The notes under the pieces: generated by a model
What the model was told of the DNA's origin: nothing
Database searches by the model: none
Seen by the model: the letters and a program-made list of their open reading frames with translations, nothing else
Shown here: positions 1 through 8,821 of the stretch, one piece after another
How the letters are laid out: every line of letters starts with the position of its first letter
Numbering within the stretch: position 1 is the stretch's first letter
Position numbers and translations under genes: made by a program
Assembly: GCA_013376735.1 (NCBI GenBank)
Contig: VINJ01000001.1
Coordinates: 558,001-622,000 of the forward strand
Length of the DNA: 64,000 nucleotides
Source of the DNA: a bacterium Scap17
GTDB lineage: Bacteria > Pseudomonadota > Gammaproteobacteria > Pseudomonadales > Halomonadaceae
Direction of reading: 5' to 3'

Positions 1-328
1 GGTCTTCCTCGCCACCATGCACTCAGACCCCAGCCTGCTGGTGCCGCTCTACTGCCTGACCGGCTTCAGCGTCGGCATCGTCGGCGCGGTGCCGAGCATC
101 GCGATCCGCGGCTTCCCGCCGGCGGTGCGCTTCACTGGCCTGTCGTTCTCCTACAATGTCGCCTACGCCATCTTCGGTGGCTTCACGCCGATTCTGGTCT
201 CGCTGATGATGACCGTCTCGCCGCTGTCGCCGACCTGGTACGTGGCGGCGCTGTCGCTGATGGGCGTGGTGCTCGGCCTGTGGCTGGCGATCAGCCCGCG
301 CGGCCGCGAACTGATGCGCATCGTCTGA
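1..328 (+). CDS. MFS transporter, MHS (ProP-like) type, C-terminal part
   Basis: The reading frame is open from base 2 and ends in TGA at 326-328, so only about the last 108 residues are present. They contain four hydrophobic segments and a stretch with alternating Gly, Phe and Arg (AIRGFPPAVRFTGLSFSYN) that resembles the metabolite:H+ symporter branch of the major facilitator superfamily (ProP, citrate and shikimate carriers). The protein would be an inner-membrane proton-coupled importer of an organic acid or compatible solute; the substrate cannot be read from this fragment. An intrinsic terminator follows, so it is not transcribed together with recC by design. The family call is good, the substrate unknown. 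Confidence 0.75.
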   Translation, partial: VFLATMHSDPSLLVPLYCLTGFSVGIVGAVPSIAIRGFPPAVRFTGLSFSYNVAYAIFGGFTPILVSLMMTVSPLSPTWYVAALSLMGVVLGLWLAISPRGRELMRIV

Positions 329-390
329 TCAGCGTGTCTGCTATCGCAGGATGAGAGGCAGGCCCTTGTGGCCTGCCTCTGCCTGAAAAC

Positions 391-421
391 GCGCATCACC
401 CTCCGGGTGGTGCGCGTTTTT
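391..421 (+). terminator. Intrinsic terminator after the MFS gene
   Basis: An 11-bp stem (arms 391-401 and 405-415, one G-T wobble) with a 3-base loop is followed by a run of five T. A second perfect 10-bp inverted repeat without a T run (354-363 with 371-380) lies just upstream. Confidence 0.85.
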
Positions 422-533
422 CGTTTGGGCCGGCGCCACGGCGACGCTAGGATAGAACCATTCATTGTCTCTTCCGCGCAGCGGCTTGCCACGGCCACGA
501 TGGCCGGGTTGTCACTCCCAGCAGGATGCCCGC

Positions 534-3500
534 ATGTTTACCGTTCTTCACGCCAATCACCTCGAGGACCTTCGCGATCTGGCCCTCAAGGTGATCAAGG
601 CCGCGCCTCAGCCTCCGCTGGTGCCGGAAACCTTCCTCGTCCAGTCCAACGGCATGGCCCAGTGGCTGAGATTGTCATTGGCCGAGGCCGATGGCATTGC
701 CGCCTCGGTGGATTTCCCACTGCCCTCGAGCTTCGTGTGGCGTGCCTATCGCGGGGTGTTGGGCAGCGTGCTGGGCGACGAGATTCCGGAGCTGTCGCCC
801 TTCGACAAGGGCCCGCTTGCCTGGCGTCTGCTGCGCCTGCTGCCGGGGCTGCTGGCCGATGAATCCCGGGCCGAATGCTATGCGCCGCTCAGGGATTACC
901 TGTGTCGCGACGAGCGTGGCCAGTTGATCGAGGCGGTCGGTGAGGATGCACTGCCAGCGCTGCCCGAAGGCCCGGAGGCTGAGCGTCAGCAGTGGCAGCT
1001 GGCCTGCCAGCTGGCGGACCTGTTCGATCAGTACCTCAACTATCGCCCCGAGTGGGTGCGCAGTTGGGAGAGCGGGCTCGAAGACGACAACTTCCGGGAT
1101 GCCTTCGCGCGCCAGCAGGCCGCAAGCGAGCTGCCGGCCAATCTGCTGCCCGACAACCTGCCGGACAGCCAGCAGTGGCAGCCGGCATTGTGGCGCGCGG
1201 TGCTGGCCGATGCGCCCTCCAGCAGCCGCCAGCATCACCGCGCCGCCCTGCATGGTCGCTTCGTCGCGGCGGCGCGCGCGCTGGAGACACTGCCCTCGAC
1301 CCGTCGTCATCCGCTGCCGCCACGCCTGTTCGTGTTCGGAATCTCGGCGTTGCCGGGCCAGACACTGGATGCGCTGCATGCGCTGTCCGGGGTGATGGAC
1401 ATCTACCTGATGATCACCAATCCCTGCCGCCATTACTGGGGTGATATCGTCTCCGACCGCGAAGCCGTGCGGCGCAGTTCGCGAGCAGACAGCCAGCGCA
1501 TGGACAGCGAGCGCCTCGCGCAACAGCGTGCCCGTCACCCCGAGGCGCCGGCGCTGATCGGGCTGGCGGAGGAGGAGTTGCACCTCAAGGCCAACCCGCT
1601 GCTGGCAGGGCTTGGCGCACAGGGGCGTGACTTCATCGTCAGCCTGTATGAATTCGAGAGTGCGCTGTCGGGGCGCGACAGCGGCTTCGATCTCGAGCTG
1701 GACGTCTTCGTGCCGCGCATCAGCGAGGACACGCCACCCGAGCAGGCACCGCTGCTGCTGCAGATCCAGGACGAGATCCTCGAGCTGGTCCATCCCGGCG
1801 AGCGTGCGCTGGCCGAGGGCAGTCCGCGGGCACTTGCGGCCGATGACGATTCCATCAGCCTGGTCAGCGCCCACTCGGCGCTGCGCGAGGTCGAGATTCT
1901 CCACGACCGTCTGCTGGCGGCCTTCGAGCGGGCCCATGACGCCGAGAAACGTGGCGAGGGCGAGCCGCTGCGGCCGCGCGACATCCTGGTGATGGTGCCG
2001 GATATCGACCGATATGCTCCCTATATCGAGGCGGTGTTCGGTCAGCTGCCGCCGGGCAATCCGCGCCATATTCCCTTCACCATCGCCGACCGTGTGGCCA
2101 GTCAGGCCAATCCGCTGCTCGGGCTGGTGCTGATGCTGCTGGAACTGCCGGAGCGCCGCCTCGGGGTCAGCGAGGTACTCGATGCGCTGGATGTCGCCGC
2201 CTTCCGACGTCGTTTCGCCATCGAGGAGGGTGAGCTCGAGCGTCTGCGGCGCTGGCTGGCCGACAGCGGCGTGCGCTGGGGGCTCTCCGGTGAGCATCGG
2301 GAGCAGCTCGGCTTCATGCCCCTCGATGAGAACAGCTGGCGCTTCGGGCTCGAGCGCATGCTGCTGGGCTACGCCACCGGGGCCCCGGCGGCCGGATCCC
2401 CGGCGGCCGGCGATCCGGCGCAGGGGGGACTTGGGGATGGGCAGAATGGCGTTCCGATTGACGACATGATGGACGGCCTTGTCGACATGAACGGCCTGAG
2501 TTTCGATGGCGTGGTGCCCTTCGATGAAGTGGCCGGTCTCGAGGCCGAGCTGGCAGGCAAGGTCGGCGAGCTGATCGAGAGTCTGGATCGCTGGCGCCGC
2601 TGGCTGGATACCTCGCGCACGCCAGCGGATTGGGCCACCACGCTGCAGCGGCTGTGGGAGGAGAGCCTCAGCCCGGACAGCGCCGAGGAATTCGACATTC
2701 TGGCGCGCCTGCAGGCGGCGCTGTCACGCCTCGACAAGGGCTGGCAGCAGGCCGGTTTCGAGGGCTGCCTGTCGCTCAAGGTGGTACGCGAGGCACTGCG
2801 CGGCGAGCTGGACAGCGGCGGTCTCGCTCAGCGCTTCCTCGCCGGGCGCGTCAACTTCGCCACCCTGATGCCGATGCGTGCGATTCCCTTCCGCGAAGTG
2901 CACCTGCTGGGCATGAACGATGGCGACTACCCGCGGGTGCGCATGCCGCAGGATTTCGACCTGATGGCCAGCCGCCCGCAGGCGGGGGACCGCTCGCGGC
3001 GCGACGATGATCGCTACCTGTTCCTTGAGGCGCTGCTGGCGGCGCGGGATCGCCTGTCGATCTCGTGGGTCGGCCGCGACCAGCGCGACAATGGCGAGCG
3101 GCCGCCCTCGGTGCTGGTCGGCGAATTGCTCGACTACATCGAACTGGGCTGGGAGCCCGAGCAGCTGCACTCCGCCAAGCGCTCGCGGGAGGCGGCACTG
3201 CGTGAACGCCTGATCACCGAACACCCGCTGCAGCCGTTCTCGCGGCGCTATTTCCATGCCTGCCAGGCGGCGGTCGTCGATCTGTTCAGCTATGACGCCA
3301 GCTGGTCGAGCCTGTATCGCGCGACAGATCAGGCTCAAGTGACTGAAAAAGATCCGGAAAAGCCAAGCGAGGCCAAGGCGGGTTCGGCGACAACGACTGC
3401 CTTGAAGCAGCTGGTGGAGCAGGCGCCGGAGTCCCACCTGCGCCTCGGTGCCGATTCGCTGGCGCGCTTCCTGCGCCGCCCCTGGCAGCTGGGGCTGGAC

Positions 3501-4592
3501 CGCGTCGGCGTGCGCTTCCGCGATGCCGAGGTGCCGGATGAAGACAACGAACCTTTCGCCCCCGACGGTCTGGAGAACTTCACCCTGACCCGCGAGTTGC
3601 TGGACGCCGCGCTTGCCGGGCAGTCATTGCCGCTGGCCGCCGAACGTCTGCGCCGGGCCGGGCGGCTGCCGGCGCTGGGCTTTGCCGATGCCTTGATCGA
3701 ACCGCGTCTCAAGCGCCTCGATCAGCAGTTGGCCAGCTGGCGTGACCAGCTCAGCGATGCCATCTCGCTGCCGCCGCGCACCCTCGAGGTACCGCTGATC
3801 ATGCAGGATGAGGGCGGCGAGATGCTGCGCGTGACCCTCACCACGCGTCTGATCAGCCGTCAGCAGCTGCGCGATGACGCCGAGGGCGAGAGCCGCCTGC
3901 TGGCCACGCTGGAGGCGACCCACTTCGGCACCCTTAAGCCCGGCAAGGAAGGGCGCTACAAGAAGCTTGGCAAGCCGCATCGTCTGCTGGCCGGCTACCT
4001 CGAGTGGCTGATGGCCAATGCGCGCCCCGGCCTCGGGGAGCTGGCGGGTAATCAGGGCGCAAGCCGTGAAGGCTATCAGTGGCTTGCGGTGTTCGAGGAC
4101 CGCTGGCTGCTGTTCCCCGCGCTGCGCATCGAGCAGGCCGAGGCCGCGCTGCGCCATCTCGTCAAGGCCTATGCCCAGGGCTGGCAGGCGCCGCTGGCGG
4201 CCGCCCTGGAACTGGCGACCACCCTCTGGGAGGTGGTCGGCGAGGAGGATCGCAATGCCCTGTTCGGTGCGCTCAAGGCGCAGGCCGCTGACGGCAGCGC
4301 AAATCTTGAGACGGCGCTGGCCGCCATTCACAAGTCCTGGCTTGCCGACAGTCTGATGCGCGCCATGGAAACCCGCTTCAGCGAAGACATCTTCAAGGGC
4401 CCCCAGGCGCTCAGGCGTCAGGAAGGTGCACTGGGCGAGCTGTGGCCGGAGTTCGAGGCCTTTGCACAGGCCGGCGGCGTGCTCAACAGCGTGCAGCTCT
4501 ACCAGCCACTGATCGAGAGCATGATCGGCGTGCGGCAGGGCATACTCGGCGAACGCGCGGTGGAGCTTGCCACCGGGAAGGCGGCGTCATGA
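534..4592 (+). CDS. recC: Exodeoxyribonuclease V subunit gamma, RecC
   Basis: RecC is the Chi-recognising scaffold subunit of the RecBCD helicase-nuclease that resects double-strand ends and loads RecA. The N terminus (MFTVLHANHLEDL) and the motif LVQSNGMAQWL are typical of the family. The ATG at 534 is chosen because the RecC homology begins there and a GCAGGA element precedes it; an upstream in-frame ATG at 465 would add residues unlike RecC. The product is 1352 residues, longer than the about 1120 of E. coli RecC. Part of the excess is a Gly/Pro/Ala-rich, then acidic insertion at about residues 612-650. The stop overlaps the start of recB (ATGA), so the three subunits are translationally coupled; the ptrA gene found between recC and recB in enterobacteria is absent. 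Confidence 0.96.
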   Translation: MFTVLHANHLEDLRDLALKVIKAAPQPPLVPETFLVQSNGMAQWLRLSLAEADGIAASVDFPLPSSFVWRAYRGVLGSVLGDEIPELSPFDKGPLAWRLLRLLPGLLADESRAECYAPLRDYLCRDERGQLIEAVGEDALPALPEGPEAERQQWQLACQLADLFDQYLNYRPEWVRSWESGLEDDNFRDAFARQQAASELPANLLPDNLPDSQQWQPALWRAVLADAPSSSRQHHRAALHGRFVAAARALETLPSTRRHPLPPRLFVFGISALPGQTLDALHALSGVMDIYLMITNPCRHYWGDIVSDREAVRRSSRADSQRMDSERLAQQRARHPEAPALIGLAEEELHLKANPLLAGLGAQGRDFIVSLYEFESALSGRDSGFDLELDVFVPRISEDTPPEQAPLLLQIQDEILELVHPGERALAEGSPRALAADDDSISLVSAHSALREVEILHDRLLAAFERAHDAEKRGEGEPLRPRDILVMVPDIDRYAPYIEAVFGQLPPGNPRHIPFTIADRVASQANPLLGLVLMLLELPERRLGVSEVLDALDVAAFRRRFAIEEGELERLRRWLADSGVRWGLSGEHREQLGFMPLDENSWRFGLERMLLGYATGAPAAGSPAAGDPAQGGLGDGQNGVPIDDMMDGLVDMNGLSFDGVVPFDEVAGLEAELAGKVGELIESLDRWRRWLDTSRTPADWATTLQRLWEESLSPDSAEEFDILARLQAALSRLDKGWQQAGFEGCLSLKVVREALRGELDSGGLAQRFLAGRVNFATLMPMRAIPFREVHLLGMNDGDYPRVRMPQDFDLMASRPQAGDRSRRDDDRYLFLEALLAARDRLSISWVGRDQRDNGERPPSVLVGELLDYIELGWEPEQLHSAKRSREAALRERLITEHPLQPFSRRYFHACQAAVVDLFSYDASWSSLYRATDQAQVTEKDPEKPSEAKAGSATTTALKQLVEQAPESHLRLGADSLARFLRRPWQLGLDRVGVRFRDAEVPDEDNEPFAPDGLENFTLTRELLDAALAGQSLPLAAERLRRAGRLPALGFADALIEPRLKRLDQQLASWRDQLSDAISLPPRTLEVPLIMQDEGGEMLRVTLTTRLISRQQLRDDAEGESRLLATLEATHFGTLKPGKEGRYKKLGKPHRLLAGYLEWLMANARPGLGELAGNQGASREGYQWLAVFEDRWLLFPALRIEQAEAALRHLVKAYAQGWQAPLAAALELATTLWEVVGEEDRNALFGALKAQAADGSANLETALAAIHKSWLADSLMRAMETRFSEDIFKGPQALRRQEGALGELWPEFEAFAQAGGVLNSVQLYQPLIESMIGVRQGILGERAVELATGKAAS

Positions 4593-7500
4593 GCGATACC
4601 AGAGTGGAAGGCATGCGCGGTGTGCAGAGCGTCATGGCTCGGGACAAGGAAGCGGCAATGTGTGACGAGATGGATCAGAGCCAGCAGGGTCAGGCCCTCG
4701 ATATTCCGACGCTGCCCCTGCTCGGTCAGCATCTGATCGAGGCGAGTGCCGGCACCGGCAAGACCTTCACCCTCGCCGCGCTCTACGTGCGGCTGGTGCT
4801 CGGGCCCTTGCCCGGCCAGGACGCGGGCGTCTGCTATCCGCGCCCGCTGACGCCGCCAGAGATTCTGGTGGTGACCTTCACTGAAGCCGCCACCGCCGAG
4901 CTTAGAGACCGCATTCGGGCGCGCCTCAAGCAGGCACGAGAGGCGCTGCTGGAGCGTGCCAGTCCTGATCCGGTGCTGGCCGAGTTGCTCGCGCCGCTGC
5001 TGACATCCTCATCTGCCGAGGACGCATCGCGTCTCAAGGCCGCGGCGGCACGGCGCCTCGATCAGGCCGCGCGCCTGATGGATGACGCCGCCATCTTTAC
5101 CATCCATGGCTTCTGCCAGCGCATGCTCAGCCGGCATGCCTTCGATGCCGGTGGACGCTTCGGCGCCGAGCTATTGCAGGACGGCCAGTCGCTGCTGGCG
5201 CGCTGCGTCGAGGATTACTGGCGCTGCGAGTTCTATCCGCTGGCCCGCGAGTGGCAGGCCTTGATCCGTGGCCGCTGGGCCGGCCCCGACGCCTTGGGAG
5301 AGGAGCTGCGCGGCCTGCTGCGGGATGGCACGCCACGCCCGCTGTACCGCGACGGCGAATGTCTTGAGGCCCCGCATGACCTGAGCGAGCTGCTCGGCAA
5401 TGCCGAACAGTGGCGTCAGCAGCAGGAGGCCGCCCGTCGCGCCGTCGAGGAAAGCTTCGATGAGCCGGCCATCCGCGCGGTAATGGGCGAGGCCTTCGCC
5501 AGCAAGGCGCTCAACGGCAACAGCTACAAGGAGGCCGAACTCGAGCCCCGTCTGGCGGCGACGGCCGCCTGGCTGGCCAGCGGCGAGCACGACTTCGCCG
5601 CCGACATGCTCGACAGCAAGAAGCTGTGCTGGCTGAGTCAGGCCAAGCTCGAGAAGGGCACCAAGAAGAACTGCCAGACGCCGCGTCATCCCTTCTTCGC
5701 GGCGCTGGACATGCTGGCCGAGGTGCCCGCCCCGGACGCCGTACTGTTGGATCAGGTCGCCGTGCATGCGCGTGACAGCGTCGCCCGTGCCCTGATCTGC
5801 GAGAAGCGCCGCCTCGGGCTGTGGGAATTCTCGGACCTGCTCAATGATCTCGATCACGCGCTGGACCCGTCGCTCAATGGCGAGGCCAGCCAGCGTCTGG
5901 CGCGCCAGATCCGTCAGGAACTGCCGGTGGCGATGATCGATGAATTCCAGGACACCGACCCGGTCCAGTACCGCATCTTCCGGCGCATCTATCCGCAGAC
6001 GGCGGGCGATGGCCCGACCGACAACGATGCCTTCAGCAGTGATGTCGGCAACGATGCTGGCGAGGCGTCCAGCACGCTGTTGATGATCGGTGACCCCAAG
6101 CAGGCCATCTATGCCTTCCGCGGCGCCGATATCGACACCTATCTGGCGGCGCGCAAGGTCACCCCCTCGCGCTTCACCCTGCCGCGCAACTTCCGCTCCA
6201 GCGCCGCGATGGTGTCCGCGGTGAATGCCCTGTTCGCCCAGCATCCCGCGCCCTTCGGCAGTGAGGACATTCCCTTCCAGCCGGTCGAGGCCCAGGGCAC
6301 GCGCACCCGGCTGGTACTGCGTCATCCGGATGGCCGCGAAAAGGCCGCCTGCGCGCTGAACCTGTGGTGGGCCAGCGGTGAGCGTCTGAGCGCCGATGAC
6401 CACCGCCGCGCCATGAGTGAGGCCTGTCGCGCCCAGATCCAGGCCCTGCTGGAAGGACAGCAGCGTCTGGCGGCGGGCAAGCCGGGGCTGGTGTTCATGG
6501 ATGCAGGGGATGCGACGCCACGTGGCGTAGCTGCCAGCGATATCGCCGTGCTGGTGCGCAACGGTCGCGAGGCAGCCGCGGTGCGTGGGGCGCTTGCCGA
6601 AGGCGGCATCCGCAGCGTCTATCTGAGCGAGAAGAGCTCGGTGTTCGATACACCGGAGGCCTTCGAGCTGCTGCAGTTGTTCGAGGCCGTGGCCCATCCG
6701 CGGGATGACCGTCGCCTGCGCGCGGCGCTGGCGACGCGGCTGCTGGCAGAGGATCTCTCGCTGGTCGAACGCCTCGCGGTGGATGAGCTGGCCTGGGAGC
6801 GTGAAGTCGAGCGCTTCGATGGCTATCACCGCGACTGGCAGCGGCGCGGCGTGCTGCCGATGCTGCGCGGCGTGATGCGCGACTTCCGGGTCGGTGAGCG
6901 GTTGGCGGCGCGCGCCGGGGGCGAGCGCGCCCTGACGGACGTGCTGCACCTTGGCGAACTGGCCCAGAATGCTGCCCAGCGCCTCGATGGCGAGCAGGCG
7001 TTGCTGCGCTGGTGGCATCAGGCGCTGGAATCGGGCCATGAAGCGCTGGACAGCGACAGCCTCAGCCAGCGGCTGGAAAGTGATGAGGGGCTGGTGCGCG
7101 TCGTCACCATCCACAAGTCCAAGGGGCTTGAGTATCCCATCGTGCTGCTGCCGTTCATGGCCAGCTTCCGCGCGGCCGAGCCGGACAAGACCTTTGGTCT
7201 GCTGAATCTCAAGCAGCGCTGGCTGGCTTCGGCTGACGGGGGAGGCGAGGACCAGGAAGGTGATGACCAAGGAGGTGATGACGAGGAAGTCTCTGCTCGG
7301 AGAGCCGATCAGGAGGATGACGCTCTCGATGACAGCATCCTGGTCAAGAAGCCCTCGAAGGAGGCCATCGCGGCGGCCGATCATGCGCGCCTGATGGAAG
7401 ACGTGCGTCTGCTCTATGTGGCGCTGACGCGTCCCAAGTACGCCTGCTGGCTGGGACTGGCGCCGATCGGCAAGGGCGGTTTCAGCAAGCAGCTGAGTCT

Positions 7501-8821
7501 GCCGGCGACGGCCATCGGCTATCTGCTCGGCCTGAGCGAAGACCCGAACGTCGAGGCCAGTGGCGTCGAGGCCGCGTTGCACGGCTGGTGTGATCAGCAG
7601 CCGAGTGGGCTTGCCAGTGTCGCCGGTCTGCCGGGGATTCCCGGCCACGAGTATCAGCCACCGGCGGAGCGTGACCAGCACTTCCACGGCGCGCGCCACT
7701 TCGCGGGCGGCATCGAGGATGACTGGTGGATCGCCTCCTACACCGCCTTGCTCACCGATGCCCGTCAGGTGACGGCGGCGCTGGAAGACACCGCCGATGC
7801 CGCGGATGACCGCGTGCCCGAGGGCGCCACCGAGATCGCGCTGGAAGAAGGCGAGCAGGGGCTGACGCGTCCGGACCGCGAGGTGACGGGCCAGTCAGGC
7901 CCGCTGCTGGCCGGCGGCCTGCCGATGACGGTGGGCGAGATCCATCTGCATGACTTCCCGCGCGGACCGCGCCCGGGGACCTTCCTGCATGGTCTGCTGG
8001 AAGCGGTGGATCTTGATCGCCTCGGCGCGGATGACTATCGCGGCGAGCTTGAGCGGCTGGTGGGCTCGCGGCTGCATTTCGGTGGCTTCGATGCCAGCTG
8101 GCAGCCGCGCCTCACCGACTGGCTGGAGCAGGCGCTGACCCGCCCGCTGCAGGGCTTCGAGGGCGAGCCGATTCTGCTCAATCGACTCGAGGCCTGGCAG
8201 CCGGAGCTGGAATTCTGGCTGCCCGCTGTCCATGCACGCAGTCTGCCGCTGGATGCCGTGGTCACCGCGCTGGAGCCGTTGCCGCGCTCGCGGCCCAGAC
8301 TCGCGCCACGCCGCATGCACGGCATGCTCAAGGGCTTCATCGATCTGACCTTCCAGTCCGGCGGACGCTGGTACGTGCTGGACTGGAAATCCAACTATCT
8401 GGGCGAGCGCCCCGAGGATTATCTTGGCGAGTCGCTGGCGCGTGCGATGGTCGAGCACCGCTACGACCTGCAATACGTGCTCTACACCCTCGCGCTGCAT
8501 CGTCTGCTCAAGGCGCGTCTCGGCGACGACTACGATTACGAACGCTGCATGGGCGGGGTGCTGTATGTCTTCCTGCGCGGCCTGGATGCCGGCGGTGATT
8601 CACCCGCGCTTGCGGTGGACGCCCAAGGGGAGACGCCCGGCCTGCCCTTTGAAAGGACAGCGACGCCCGGCGTCTTCCAGCGCCGGCCATCACAGGCGCT
8701 GATCGAGGCGCTGGATCTCTGGCTGGGTGGCGACAGCTCCGCCCTGGACAGCCTGCTCCTCAACACCACCGACACCACGCCACTCACGCAAAGCGGCCAG
8801 CAGGGGGCCTTCGATGTCTGA
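4589..8821 (+). CDS. recB: Exodeoxyribonuclease V subunit beta, RecB
   Basis: RecB is the 3'-5' helicase and the only nuclease of RecBCD. The Walker A motif EASAGTGKTFT ends near residue 61, the helicase motif HKSKGLEYP is present, and the C-terminal nuclease domain carries VLDWKSNYLG (Asp1265, Lys1267) and a YDLQYVLYTLALHRLL segment, matching the catalytic core of E. coli RecB. Start 4589 gives ATGA overlap with recC and 1410 residues; another start at 4658, also with a good AAGGA site, would leave an N terminus closer in length to E. coli. A Gly/Asp/Glu-rich insertion of about 40 residues sits at about 882-924, just before the DVRLLYVALTRPK motif. It overlaps recD by 8 bases. Confidence 0.97.
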   Translation: MSDTRVEGMRGVQSVMARDKEAAMCDEMDQSQQGQALDIPTLPLLGQHLIEASAGTGKTFTLAALYVRLVLGPLPGQDAGVCYPRPLTPPEILVVTFTEAATAELRDRIRARLKQAREALLERASPDPVLAELLAPLLTSSSAEDASRLKAAAARRLDQAARLMDDAAIFTIHGFCQRMLSRHAFDAGGRFGAELLQDGQSLLARCVEDYWRCEFYPLAREWQALIRGRWAGPDALGEELRGLLRDGTPRPLYRDGECLEAPHDLSELLGNAEQWRQQQEAARRAVEESFDEPAIRAVMGEAFASKALNGNSYKEAELEPRLAATAAWLASGEHDFAADMLDSKKLCWLSQAKLEKGTKKNCQTPRHPFFAALDMLAEVPAPDAVLLDQVAVHARDSVARALICEKRRLGLWEFSDLLNDLDHALDPSLNGEASQRLARQIRQELPVAMIDEFQDTDPVQYRIFRRIYPQTAGDGPTDNDAFSSDVGNDAGEASSTLLMIGDPKQAIYAFRGADIDTYLAARKVTPSRFTLPRNFRSSAAMVSAVNALFAQHPAPFGSEDIPFQPVEAQGTRTRLVLRHPDGREKAACALNLWWASGERLSADDHRRAMSEACRAQIQALLEGQQRLAAGKPGLVFMDAGDATPRGVAASDIAVLVRNGREAAAVRGALAEGGIRSVYLSEKSSVFDTPEAFELLQLFEAVAHPRDDRRLRAALATRLLAEDLSLVERLAVDELAWEREVERFDGYHRDWQRRGVLPMLRGVMRDFRVGERLAARAGGERALTDVLHLGELAQNAAQRLDGEQALLRWWHQALESGHEALDSDSLSQRLESDEGLVRVVTIHKSKGLEYPIVLLPFMASFRAAEPDKTFGLLNLKQRWLASADGGGEDQEGDDQGGDDEEVSARRADQEDDALDDSILVKKPSKEAIAAADHARLMEDVRLLYVALTRPKYACWLGLAPIGKGGFSKQLSLPATAIGYLLGLSEDPNVEASGVEAALHGWCDQQPSGLASVAGLPGIPGHEYQPPAERDQHFHGARHFAGGIEDDWWIASYTALLTDARQVTAALEDTADAADDRVPEGATEIALEEGEQGLTRPDREVTGQSGPLLAGGLPMTVGEIHLHDFPRGPRPGTFLHGLLEAVDLDRLGADDYRGELERLVGSRLHFGGFDASWQPRLTDWLEQALTRPLQGFEGEPILLNRLEAWQPELEFWLPAVHARSLPLDAVVTALEPLPRSRPRLAPRRMHGMLKGFIDLTFQSGGRWYVLDWKSNYLGERPEDYLGESLARAMVEHRYDLQYVLYTLALHRLLKARLGDDYDYERCMGGVLYVFLRGLDAGGDSPALAVDAQGETPGLPFERTATPGVFQRRPSQALIEALDLWLGGDSSALDSLLLNTTDTTPLTQSGQQGAFDV

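Noticed and set aside
675-2297. 540-codon open frame opposite recC, and similar long frames opposite recB (5171-7699), sdhA (39798-42488), sucA (44112-45809), sucB (45861-47858), lpd-sucC (47855-50341) and rnb (58737-60479)
   Set aside because: Each lies antisense to a gene with clear family motifs, has compositional repetition (Gln, His, Arg, Leu) typical of GC-rich shadow frames, and has no start signal or recognisable domain.
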